Positions 17,435 through 25,528 of a DNA stretch of 64,000 nt are shown one piece after another; position 1 is the stretch's first letter; each line of letters opens with the position of its first letter. This DNA is from Planctomycetota bacterium. Its GTDB lineage: Bacteria > Planctomycetota > UBA1135 > GCA-002686595. The stretch lies in NCBI GenBank assembly GCA_014237855.1, contig JABACD010000020.1:47113-111112 (forward strand), written 5' to 3'. The position numbers were made by a program, and so were the translations under genes. Below the pieces are notes generated by a model, which searched no databases, was not told where the DNA came from, and saw nothing but the letters and a program-made list of their open reading frames with translations.

Positions 17435-19101
17435 CCCATGACCTCCTCCGCGGCGCGCTCGACCTCATGCTCGGTTGGCCGAGCTGCGGCAGTGAACCAC
17501 TCGCGCCCCTGCTCCTCGGCCAGGAAGAAATCCGAACGGACGCCCATGAAGTCGTTGTAGCGGATGGCGTAGTGCAGCTCACCGGCTGCGATTGCCTCCG
17601 CACTGAGTTCGCGATCCACCGCATTCACGGTCGGCTCGAAGGCCCTCCACTGTTCAGCGTCCATCGCCAGCAGTCGCTCGACGAGCGGCCGATAGCGAGC
17701 CGAGACAGGAGCGGGCGCGAAGTCGTCCATTCGAGCATTCACGAACCAGGGCAGGCAGCGGCCAAGCTTTGCAATGAAGAGGTTCTCCTCCTCCCCGAAG
17801 TCCAGGGCGCTCTCCTCGGTAAAGGTGGTCTGCCTCGCCAGCTGCTCCACATCAACCTGGCCAGCATCGATTGACATCTGCCAGGAGTCCGTGCCTGGAA
17901 AGGGGAAGAAGTAAGAGCACCGAAAGCGGCCAACTCGCGACTCCGCCAGGATATCCACGGTCTCCAGGCGCTCATCACGAGTCTCCGTCGGCAGGCCAAT
18001 CATCACGAAGGCTGAGGTGTGCAGGCCATGCTCTTCCGATGACTCGACCGTCTCAATGATGTCCGACTTCGTCATGTGGCGCTTGAGCACCTTTGAACGC
18101 ACGCGCTGCGAACCACACTCAATCCCCATCTTGAGGATCTTGGCTCCAGCGCTGGCCAGGGCCCTGGCAACCCGCGGATCAAGCCGCTTGACGTGTGCAT
18201 TGACGACAAAAGGAACCTTCAGCCCTGAAGCCTCGTAGGCAGCGCACATCTCGAGTGCGTGCTCGACATTCTGGGTGAAGAGATCGTCATCGAAGATGAA
18301 GGTATCGATACCATCGTAGCGCTCCAGGACCGAGTGAATCTCCTTCATCATCAGCTCTGCAGGCCGGAACCGGAAGGCGTTGAGCTTGCCCACGCCCCGG
18401 CCAAGGTCCTCGCGGTACAGATCGATGATCTTGTGGTTCAAGCAATAGCTGCAGCGATAGGGACACCCGCGGCTGGACATCAGGCTGAACCATCCCCCCT
18501 TGCTGGCGGTGATCCGATCCGTCTCGAACAGCTCGTAGTCGGGTTCAGGCAGCTTGGTCAGCTCGGGGAACTCGCCCACGGGGTTATGAACCCAGTGCCT
18601 TGAGTCAACGGGAGCGACGAGTCCCGATCTGGGTCGAGTCGCGCCCTCCCAGCACAGGAAGTTCTTGATGTCATCCCGCCGCTCGCCCTGCTCCAGGGAC
18701 TCCACCAGCTCGAGCAGTGCGTGCTCACACTCCCCCATCCCCACATAGTCCCAGACGCCGTCGGACATGACCTCGGCGGGCACCAGGGTCGGGTGGATTC
18801 CGCCAACCACCAGAGGGGGCAGCTCCAGCCCCTGAGTCTCGACGCATTCGCGCAGGAACGCTGCCAGCTCGCGAGCCGTTGGGTACTGCTGGGTGATGCA
18901 GGAGAAGGCCACCATCCCCGGCTGCCACTCACGGATCCGCTCAGCCAGGTCCTGGTGAGAGGGCACTGGAGGGAGCTTCTCGTTCAGGTTCACCAGGCTG
19001 GTCTCGTGCCCCGCATCTTTCAACACAGCTGAAATCGAAGCCAGGCCATGATTGAACCCCATTTGGGTGTTGAGGTTCGGATAGACGAAGAGGACGCGCA
19101 T
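17431..19101 (-). CDS. B12-binding-domain radical SAM protein
   Basis: The product is a 556-residue enzyme with an N-terminal cobalamin-binding-like Rossmann domain (about 1-135; MRVLFVYPNLNTQMGFNHGLASIS, then LVVGGIHPTLVP and YVGMGECE) and a radical SAM barrel with the cluster cysteines C213, C217 and C220 in SSRGCPYRCSYC. The canonical DxHxxG cobalamin-ligand motif is not visible, so it may bind B12 base-off or not at all. Members of this class perform C-methylation, ring rearrangement or other radical chemistry on lipids, sugars or peptides. The start was set at the ATG 19101. It sits between hldE (16-base gap) and the split heptose kinase (4-base overlap), so a job on LPS sugars or lipid A is likely but unproven. 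Confidence 0.85.
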   Translation of the reverse strand: MRVLFVYPNLNTQMGFNHGLASISAVLKDAGHETSLVNLNEKLPPVPSHQDLAERIREWQPGMVAFSCITQQYPTARELAAFLRECVETQGLELPPLVVGGIHPTLVPAEVMSDGVWDYVGMGECEHALLELVESLEQGERRDDIKNFLCWEGATRPRSGLVAPVDSRHWVHNPVGEFPELTKLPEPDYELFETDRITASKGGWFSLMSSRGCPYRCSYCLNHKIIDLYREDLGRGVGKLNAFRFRPAELMMKEIHSVLERYDGIDTFIFDDDLFTQNVEHALEMCAAYEASGLKVPFVVNAHVKRLDPRVARALASAGAKILKMGIECGSQRVRSKVLKRHMTKSDIIETVESSEEHGLHTSAFVMIGLPTETRDERLETVDILAESRVGRFRCSYFFPFPGTDSWQMSIDAGQVDVEQLARQTTFTEESALDFGEEENLFIAKLGRCLPWFVNARMDDFAPAPVSARYRPLVERLLAMDAEQWRAFEPTVNAVDRELSAEAIAAGELHYAIRYNDFMGVRSDFFLAEEQGREWFTAAARPTEHEVERAAEEVMG

Positions 19102-19117
19102 GCTGGTTGATCTCGAG

Positions 19118-20590
19118 TCAATCGGTCTGGCGTACCCCACCCTTGGCCCGCTCTAGAATGCTCGTGGTGGAGCGCCCGGCAACCAGAGGAGCGAGAACGA
19201 CCTGCCCGCCGTGCTTCTCAACCCACTCACGACCGACCACACCCTTCTCGGCCCAGTCCTCGCCCTTGACCAGCACATCGGGAGTGATGCGCTCGATGAT
19301 CTCAGCGGGTGTGTCCTCTGCGAAGTCAATCACGGCATCGACCATCTCCATGGCAGCCAAGACCTCCATGCGATCGCTCACCATGTTGACCGGTCTCTCC
19401 GGTCCCTTGAGCCGGCTGACGCTTGCATCGCTATTGACCCCGACAATCAGCACATCGCCCTGTGAGCGTGCAAAGCGCAGATAATTGACGTGCCCAGTGT
19501 GGACGATGTCAAAGCAGCCGTTGGTGAAGACGATGCGCTTGCCCTCGCTGCGCCATGCAGCCAGCAGGTCTTCCAGATCACCTTCACACAAGACCTTACC
19601 GACCTCGGGCGCACTCTCTCGTAGCTTGGCCAGCAGCTCGCGCCGGGTCACACCATTGGTCCCCAGGCGCGCGACCACGACTCCGGCCGCCTGATTGGCA
19701 AGGGCCACAGCCACATCGATCTCACAGCCCCCCGCCAGGAACAGCGCCAGGTGAGAGATGACCGTGTCACCAGCTCCTGTCACATCGAAGACGGCTCTAG
19801 CCTTGGTCGTCTCGCGTCCTTCGCGTCCGTCCCTCGTTTGAAAGTAGATCCCCTCTGCACCCAGCGTGATCACAGCTGCATCCAGCTGAGCCCCAGAGAT
19901 CAGCTCGCTGGCCCCCTTCGAGACCTGCTGCAAGTCAGTCAGCTTGCGCCCCAGCGCCTCTTCCGCTTCCTTGCGGTTGGGCGTGATCAGCGTGGCCCCG
20001 CGGTAGCGACTGAAGTCATTGCCCTTGGGGTCCACCAGCACGGGGATCCCTGCGGCGCAGGCCTCATCGATGACGGCTCGCAACACCTCATCGGTGAGCA
20101 CTCCCTTCCCATAATCCGAGAGCACCAGGGCACCCGCACCCGCGAGCAGCGCTCTGGCCTTTCCGAGGACCTCCTCGCTGGCCTCACCGGAGACCGGCGC
20201 CGCATCCTCCCAGTCCACCCGCAGCATCTGCTGCACGCCGCTGACCATGCGCGTCTTGAGACTCGTGGGACGCTCTCCATCCACCACCAGGCCCGATGTG
20301 GACACTCCCGAGTCCTCCATCAGCTCTCGCAGGCGCCGCCCCCAGCCATCGTCGCCGATCACGCCAACCAGTTCGACCTCGACCTCCATGCTGAGCAGGT
20401 TGAAGGCCACGTTTCCAGCGCCCCCCAGCTTCTCCTCAGCACGCGCCGCCGCCAGCACCGGAATCGGTGCCTCAGGAGAGATACGCGAGACCTCCCCAAC
20501 GACATAGCGATCGAGCATCAGGTCGCCAACGATCACAACGCGGGGCGTCTTGAGGTCCTCGAGGGTCTGTTCGAGCTGTTCGCGGTTCAT
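19118..20590 (-). CDS. hldE: Bifunctional heptose 7-phosphate kinase / heptose 1-phosphate adenylyltransferase
   Basis: This is a 490-residue HldE of normal length. The kinase domain (about 1-320) shows GDLMLDRYVVGEVSRISPEAPIPV, GGAGNVAFNLLSM and the catalytic DVTGAGDT with D275. The nucleotidyltransferase domain (about 350-490) has FTNGCFDIVHTGH at 355-367, NSDASVSRLKGPERPVN, VKGEDW and the terminal GRSTTSILE. It makes ADP-D-glycero-beta-D-manno-heptose precursors for LPS inner core and feeds the two heptosyltransferases at 3957-6068 and the GT9 at 46752. The ATG at 20590 was chosen; the longer frame overlaps the upstream gene. It lies 13 bases after the deoxyhypusine-synthase-like gene and 16 bases before the radical SAM gene. 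Confidence 0.95.
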   Translation of the reverse strand: MNREQLEQTLEDLKTPRVVIVGDLMLDRYVVGEVSRISPEAPIPVLAAARAEEKLGGAGNVAFNLLSMEVEVELVGVIGDDGWGRRLRELMEDSGVSTSGLVVDGERPTSLKTRMVSGVQQMLRVDWEDAAPVSGEASEEVLGKARALLAGAGALVLSDYGKGVLTDEVLRAVIDEACAAGIPVLVDPKGNDFSRYRGATLITPNRKEAEEALGRKLTDLQQVSKGASELISGAQLDAAVITLGAEGIYFQTRDGREGRETTKARAVFDVTGAGDTVISHLALFLAGGCEIDVAVALANQAAGVVVARLGTNGVTRRELLAKLRESAPEVGKVLCEGDLEDLLAAWRSEGKRIVFTNGCFDIVHTGHVNYLRFARSQGDVLIVGVNSDASVSRLKGPERPVNMVSDRMEVLAAMEMVDAVIDFAEDTPAEIIERITPDVLVKGEDWAEKGVVGREWVEKHGGQVVLAPLVAGRSTTSILERAKGGVRQTD

Positions 20591-20603
20591 TCGTCTTGTG
20601 TGC

Positions 20604-21617
20604 TTAGTGCTGGCTGCCAGGGTTCTCTGCGCTCTCAGCGGCACTCCAGCCCTTGCTCTCGAGCTTGGTGAGCACCGCCATTCTCAGGAGCGGCAGCAAG
20701 ATCTCATGCTGACCAAGAATGGTGATGCCCTTGCCCGGAGGCCGATCGACCACATTCGTCTGGGCACGGTACTGCCTCAGCATGTCCAGGTTTGCGGTCG
20801 TCATCTCCGAGAGATCGGCCCCCAGATTGATGGCCACGCTGACTGCCTTGAGAAAGGTCTCGGGCAGGACGACCGCGCATCCCACGTTGATCCAGACGCC
20901 ACCATTCATTCCGTAAACGAAGCGGCAGACTTCGCGGAAGTCGATGATGCTTGATTCGCCGATGTGAGCCCCGTCGCAAGCAGGGTGCATGTGAACGATG
21001 TCCGCACCGAGGGACACATGCACGCTGCAACCAATTCCAAGACGAGCGGCTTCCGCGCTCACCGATAGGTGATTGTAGGGCGCATCCATTTCCAGCAGCA
21101 GGGCTCCCAGGCCCGAACCGAAGCCCGCGCGCTCACCCTCCTTGGGATTGCAGCCGCGCTCGGCGGCACTGGCGAGTCCTGCGCCGGTCTCCTCAGCGAA
21201 CCCGAATTCGCCGCGGGGCAGCTGCTCCGCCACGTCCTCCGAGGTGCAGCCGGCGGTGGCGATCTCGAAGTCATGAATTGCGCCGGCCCCGTTCATGGCG
21301 ATGTGATCGATGATTCCACGCCTCATCCAGTCGATCAGAAGTGGCGCCAGGCCGACCTTGAGCACGTGGGCGCCGAGCGCGACCGCAACCGGCTTGCCCG
21401 CCACCTTCGCAGCGACGATTCGCTCCACCAGATCCTTCAGGTGGGTCCCCGCGTAGATGTCAGGCAGCGACTCGAAGAAGGTCGAGAAGCCCTCGAGGGG
21501 CTCGGGCACCTCGCAGAAGTCGCGGAGGGTGACCAGGCTCCTGCGGGAGCTCACCGGGTAGGTGCGCACCTTCGCCATCTCGGGGAAGGGATCGTTCTGG
21601 GGATCGAGGGGGCACAT
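20604..21617 (-). CDS. Conserved protein, tentatively deoxyhypusine-synthase-like
   Basis: I cannot name this 337-residue protein with certainty. It is soluble, with no signal peptide. Its most telling region is VAVALGAHVLKVGLAPLLIDWMRRGIIDHIAMNGAGAIHDFEIATAG followed by TSEDVAEQLPRGEFGFAEE, which recalls the NAD-binding and substrate pocket of deoxyhypusine synthase-type proteins (unspecified-function bacterial members). Later segments include SLGADIVHMHP, GGVWINVGCAVVLPETFLKA and TTANLDMLRQYRAQTNVV. Starts at 21617 (MCPLDPQ) or 21578 (MAKVRTYP) are both possible. It is embedded between the lipid A acyltransferase (22 bases upstream) and hldE (13 bases downstream), so it is probably expressed with envelope genes. 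Bacteria normally lack eIF5A hypusination, so if the kinship is real the substrate is something else. Confidence 0.6.
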   Translation of the reverse strand: MCPLDPQNDPFPEMAKVRTYPVSSRRSLVTLRDFCEVPEPLEGFSTFFESLPDIYAGTHLKDLVERIVAAKVAGKPVAVALGAHVLKVGLAPLLIDWMRRGIIDHIAMNGAGAIHDFEIATAGCTSEDVAEQLPRGEFGFAEETGAGLASAAERGCNPKEGERAGFGSGLGALLLEMDAPYNHLSVSAEAARLGIGCSVHVSLGADIVHMHPACDGAHIGESSIIDFREVCRFVYGMNGGVWINVGCAVVLPETFLKAVSVAINLGADLSEMTTANLDMLRQYRAQTNVVDRPPGKGITILGQHEILLPLLRMAVLTKLESKGWSAAESAENPGSQH

Positions 21618-21639
21618 GAGGCTATTTCGAGGGGCAGGA

Positions 21640-22698
21640 TCACCTACGGGGCATCCCAGGGGAAGCTTTCTGTGGCCCAACATCCGCGCCAGGGACCTCT
21701 TCTTCCTCCACGGGGCCAGGAGCCTGATCCAGAGGCTGGTCCGGGGACTCCACGGGGGCGTCACGATACCTGTCATGCAACCAGAAGTACTGCTCCGGGT
21801 GCTTCAGGATCAGCTTTTCCTGTTCCCGATTCAAAAGTGCCACGATCTCGTCGATCGAGAACTTCGCCAGGTCGCTGGGCTCCACCAAGCGGGTGAACTC
21901 AAGCCGGTACTGGAAGGGCCGGTCGGTGAGGTAGCAGGAACCAAAGACGATTGGCACGCCCAGCCGCTTCATCAGCACCGCCGCACTGCGCTCGCAACGT
22001 GCCAGCCTGCCAAAGAAGGGGGCAACCACGTGCTTTCCTCGTGGCCTCTGATCCAGCAGCATTCCGATCCAACCGCCGCCCTCCAGGATCGAGGCAATCT
22101 GTCGCATGCCACCCCTGCGCGGGATCACGGTCAGATTCTTGCGCTCACGGACTCGCAAGAGGTAACGGGAGAGATAGCCGTTCTTGGGTGGGCGAGCCAG
22201 CACGTAGGCGGGCACCATTCCAATGTGAGGCATGACCGCCGCCCCGGCCTCCCAGTCCCCCACATGCGGGGTCACCATGATTCCCCCACCTGTGCCCGCC
22301 AGGGCCTCCATCACTCCATCCACCGCCGTGATCTCGTAGTGCTCCAGCAGGCTCTCCTGAGGAACCTTGCGGTCGAAGGCACAGGAGTCGATCGAGATCC
22401 GGAAGAGGTACTTGTAAGCCCCCAAGAGCCTTCTGTCGTTGTAGGTGCTCTCCTGCCCCAGGGCCTGGGACATGAACCGTCGGGCAGCATCCCGGTGCCG
22501 CCTGTCGAAACGAACCGCGAGGCGTGCCACGATGTCCCCTGCGGCATTCTGCATGAAGTGCGGTAGACGACTCACGGTCCCCAAGAGCAGACGTGTGAGC
22601 ACGTACTCTGCCAGGGCTGCCGGGCCTCTGCGCTTCCCGAGGTTCTTCGCCTCGTCGAAACGGACCTGGGCTCGGTCGAGGGGCGTGGATTCAACCAT
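21640..22698 (-). CDS. Lipid A biosynthesis acyltransferase, LpxL/HtrB family
   Basis: The product is a 352-residue member of the lysophospholipid acyltransferase family. The catalytic HX4(D/E) motif appears as HVGDWE at 145-150, followed by PPKNGYLSRYLLRVRERKNL and the QRP segment LLDQRPRGKHVVAPFFG. It should add a secondary acyl chain to the Kdo-lipid A precursor at the inner membrane. A Pro/Glu-rich C-terminal tail of about 35 residues is unusual. The ATG at 22698 overlaps the lpxK stop by 8 bases, indicating co-translation with the preceding lipid A step. Confidence 0.88.
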   Translation of the reverse strand: MVESTPLDRAQVRFDEAKNLGKRRGPAALAEYVLTRLLLGTVSRLPHFMQNAAGDIVARLAVRFDRRHRDAARRFMSQALGQESTYNDRRLLGAYKYLFRISIDSCAFDRKVPQESLLEHYEITAVDGVMEALAGTGGGIMVTPHVGDWEAGAAVMPHIGMVPAYVLARPPKNGYLSRYLLRVRERKNLTVIPRRGGMRQIASILEGGGWIGMLLDQRPRGKHVVAPFFGRLARCERSAAVLMKRLGVPIVFGSCYLTDRPFQYRLEFTRLVEPSDLAKFSIDEIVALLNREQEKLILKHPEQYFWLHDRYRDAPVESPDQPLDQAPGPVEEEEVPGADVGPQKASPGMPRR

Positions 22699-23785
22699 GA
22701 AGTCCACTGTGCAAGGCGTCGGTCTCGAATGCACGCTGGGACCGAGGTAACGAGTCGAGCAGAGCATTCAGGACCTGCTCTCCACGGGTCAAGACGAGCT
22801 CGACCTCGAGCACGAGATGGGGCACGCCTAGCTCTCGGAGCTTGACCGCGTCCTTGGCCGTGACCAGCAGCTCCCCGGCTTGCGCCAGTTCACGTAACTC
22901 GTCGAGCTCGAAGGAATGGTGATCGGCAAACGCGTGCACATCGCTGATGGTTGCGCCCAGGGAACGCGCCGTACGCTCAAAGGCCTCCGGATTGCCAATC
23001 CCGGAGACGAGCCTGACTGCTCTTCCACGCAGCTCCAGGGGGCTGGTCCGCTTGGCCCCCTCGAGCAAGGCCACCGGACGATGCTCCGCCAGCAGCCGAG
23101 CAACACCGGGGACCACGGCCTGGAGTTGGCTCTCGAGTGCGGCAAGCTCGCTCCCCGAGACGGCATCGGAGCGGGTGATCACGATGGCCGAGGCGCGCGC
23201 CAGCGAGTCAAGACCCTCCCGCAAGAGTCCACGAGGCAGGACATCACAGACGGGAGCCTCGCCCTCCTTCTCTGCCGGCAGGCCCCAGGGACGGGTTGCA
23301 TCGATCAGGACCAGGTCCACGTCTCGCGCCAGCCGTCGATGCTGAAAGCCATCATCCAGCAGAATTGCATCGGCCCCCTGCTTCTCCAGCTCGAGTGCAC
23401 CACTCACGCGGTCTGGACGCTGGACCTGGGCCATCCCAGGAAGGAGCAACTCGAAGAGCTTGCCCTCGTCGTTCAGACCACCCTGGCCCCCGTTCTGCTC
23501 TTGCGCGCGGTAGCCGCGGGAGAGCACACCCGGTCGAAAGCCGCGGGACTCCAGTGCCCTGGCAAGCAGCACGACCATGGGCGTCTTGCCCGTCCCACCG
23601 ACGCTCAGGTTTCCCACGCTCACCACCGGCATCTGCAGTCGATGAGTCGGCAGCCAGCCGTGGTCGTACAGCCGGTTACGGGTCACCGTCACTGCCTTCA
23701 TCAAGAAGGCCGGCACGCGCAGGAACTCGACCGCCCCACCTCGTCGAGCGAGCAGGGCATCCGGGCGAGAACTTCGTTCACCCAT
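22691..23785 (-). CDS. lpxK: Tetraacyldisaccharide 4'-kinase
   Basis: This is a 364-residue LpxK that phosphorylates the 4' position of the tetraacyldisaccharide lipid A precursor using ATP. Typical features are the N-terminal membrane-associated helix (VPAFLMKAVTVTRNRLYDHG), PVVSVGNLSVGGTGKTPMV with the Walker A, VLSRGYRA, and the LLDDGFQHRRLARDVDLVLID segment containing the catalytic Asp pair. The C-terminal half carries VSGIGNPEAFERTARSLG and FADHHSF. It follows rpoZ by 39 bases and overlaps the acyltransferase gene. Its presence shows a complete lipid A-based outer membrane in this organism. Confidence 0.94.
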   Translation of the reverse strand: MGERSSRPDALLARRGGAVEFLRVPAFLMKAVTVTRNRLYDHGWLPTHRLQMPVVSVGNLSVGGTGKTPMVVLLARALESRGFRPGVLSRGYRAQEQNGGQGGLNDEGKLFELLLPGMAQVQRPDRVSGALELEKQGADAILLDDGFQHRRLARDVDLVLIDATRPWGLPAEKEGEAPVCDVLPRGLLREGLDSLARASAIVITRSDAVSGSELAALESQLQAVVPGVARLLAEHRPVALLEGAKRTSPLELRGRAVRLVSGIGNPEAFERTARSLGATISDVHAFADHHSFELDELRELAQAGELLVTAKDAVKLRELGVPHLVLEVELVLTRGEQVLNALLDSLPRSQRAFETDALHSGLHG

Positions 23786-23824
23786 GGGCCTTCTTAGCTC
23801 CTGGGAGTTCTCGGCTGGGGCGAA

Positions 23825-24040
23825 CTAGAGAGAGGCCGGCGAGTCCTCGTCGGGAATCAATTCGATCAGGCCTCGCTCCATCTCAAGGAAGGCGATCTTG
23901 ATCGGATTCTTCTCGCGTGTCTCGATCATCGGGGCCGCGCCACGGATCAGTTCACGAACGCGCTTTTGGAGCAGCGCGGTCTTGTGGAAAGATCCGCAGA
24001 CGGACTTCTGGAGACGTTGAGGGAGTGTCTGGTGTTCCAT
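23825..24040 (-). CDS. rpoZ: RNA polymerase omega subunit, predicted
   Basis: This 71-residue product is the size of an omega subunit. The core GSFHKTALLQKRVRELIRGAA, followed by EKNPIKIAFLEMERGLIEL, matches the omega pattern of an Arg/Lys-rich helix (the xxAxxAKRARQL region) then a helix ending in an E-x-x-x-G-(K/L)-I element. The ATG at 24040 is chosen; the longer frame would add unconserved sequence. Omega assists folding and assembly of beta-prime. It lies in a tight minus-strand run between the HAD-kinase fusion gene and lpxK. The assignment rests on size and pattern and is reasonable, not certain. Confidence 0.7.
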   Translation of the reverse strand: MEHQTLPQRLQKSVCGSFHKTALLQKRVRELIRGAAPMIETREKNPIKIAFLEMERGLIELIPDEDSPASL

Positions 24041-24150
24041 GCGCGCAGGTGGAGGATCTGGGCTATTGGCGCACCTTGGCGCCTGATCCTGAACCGCGGA
24101 GTCTAGCCCACTGGGGTAACCAGAGACAAGCATTCCAGCCTCAATCGGAC

Positions 24151-25455
24151 TCAAGAATCAGGCCCCAGGGGGTTCCTGGCGTCCAGGACGAGGTCCGCAT
24201 GCGTCCGCGGCGGGCACGAGAGATCGAATCCCTTCTGAGCAGGAAGGTAGCGGCCCCGGGTCCTCTCCAGCTCCGCACTGTCCCCGAGCGGCAGACAGCG
24301 CGCCGCTACCCGCCTCAGGAGCAGACCTTCGGGCACATCCAGGTAGACAACCCTCTCCAGAAGAGCGCGGAGGCGTGGGTGCAGCAAGTAGAGCCCCTCG
24401 AGGACCAAGAGCGCCCCACGAGGCACCTCGATCCGGCTGGACTCACCGTCCTCGAGGTCCAGGTCCAGGCCCACATCAAGGCCCTGGCAATGGGGTTCGA
24501 GGACCTCATCGATCAGCTGCTGAAGTTTCCAGACGCGATCGGGGAGCTCCAGGGGTGAGTCCACCGGTTCGCACCCGTGACCCGTACGGGCCGGTCGATC
24601 GGGGCGCAGGAAGTCGTCGAGCCTAACCAGGACCGCATCGCGCCCAGTGGCCCGCAGGTGCCTTACCACGTCACGCCCGAACAAGGACTTGCCCGCACCC
24701 GAGCGGCCCGTGATGCCGAGGCTCTTGGCTCCCCCGGCCGCACCTTCGAGGCCCAGCTCTCTCAGCGTCTCTTCGATCCAACGCGAGCGCCCACGCAAGC
24801 GTGGTAGCAGCTCACCGAAGTCATCGATCAGGGCCTCGCAAGAGACCTCTTCACCTCGCGGAGCGAAGCCATTGCGTAGATGTACATGAGGCAACCCATT
24901 CGCATGGGCCGCATCGCGATCCCCAGCACGATCCCCCACCATCACTGCGCTGCGGGTCCCAAAGGTCAGCAAGAGGTCCTCGATCATGTCCGCCTTCGTA
25001 CGCACGCCTGGCGAATCAAGGCAACGCCCCTGTGCGATGAAAGCATGTAGCTCCACCTTGTTCATCGCCGAGTCCAGATAGCCTTGTGAGCAGTTGCTGG
25101 CGATTCCCATCGGAACGCCAGCCTGCATCAACTCCGTGAGAACCTGGGTAACGCCGGGCAGGAGAGCGGCGCTTCCCGACTCGAGAGCAAAGTGCTCCTC
25201 CTCGATGCAGCGGTCCATGACCAGCTTGCGCTGAGTGGGGCCCAGGTCCTCGAACAGCTGGTCGAAACCCTCGGCTAGCGGGAGCCCCACGAGTGACATC
25301 CACTGCTCCGCCGTGGGAATCTCACGGTCGAGCCCCAGCTCCTCGAAGGCTCTCCGTGCCCCGACTCGCGCCGCGGGAATCCAAAATCGATCCGTGGCAA
25401 GCAGGGTCCCATCGAGGTCGAAGAGGACAGCGTCGAAGGGGAAGGGCTCGTCCAT
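24151..25455 (-). CDS. HAD-family phosphatase fused to a uridine-kinase-like P-loop kinase
   Basis: This is a 434-residue two-domain protein. The N-terminal half (about 1-230) is a beta-phosphoglucomutase-type HAD phosphatase with DAVLFDLDGTLL containing the nucleophile Asp, a Ser/Asn motif region (GIASNCSQG), and VMVGDRAGDRDAAHANG. The C-terminal half (about 235-434) is a P-loop kinase of the uridine kinase/phosphoribulokinase type with ITGRSGAGKSLFGRDV, VRLDDFLRPDRPART and VLEGLYLLHPRLR. Both active sites look intact. A fusion of a phosphatase and a kinase suggests either a linked salvage reaction or a regulatory balance; the substrate cannot be read. The ATG at 25455 follows lysK by 73 bases on the same strand. 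Confidence 0.82.
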   Translation of the reverse strand: MDEPFPFDAVLFDLDGTLLATDRFWIPAARVGARRAFEELGLDREIPTAEQWMSLVGLPLAEGFDQLFEDLGPTQRKLVMDRCIEEEHFALESGSAALLPGVTQVLTELMQAGVPMGIASNCSQGYLDSAMNKVELHAFIAQGRCLDSPGVRTKADMIEDLLLTFGTRSAVMVGDRAGDRDAAHANGLPHVHLRNGFAPRGEEVSCEALIDDFGELLPRLRGRSRWIEETLRELGLEGAAGGAKSLGITGRSGAGKSLFGRDVVRHLRATGRDAVLVRLDDFLRPDRPARTGHGCEPVDSPLELPDRVWKLQQLIDEVLEPHCQGLDVGLDLDLEDGESSRIEVPRGALLVLEGLYLLHPRLRALLERVVYLDVPEGLLLRRVAARCLPLGDSAELERTRGRYLPAQKGFDLSCPPRTHADLVLDARNPLGPDS

Positions 25456-25528
25456 GGGGTGGAGCATAGCCTCCGCCGAAGTGCCGCACACGTCCGATGT
25501 TGAGAGACGGGCAGCCCGCCCCGCCTCT

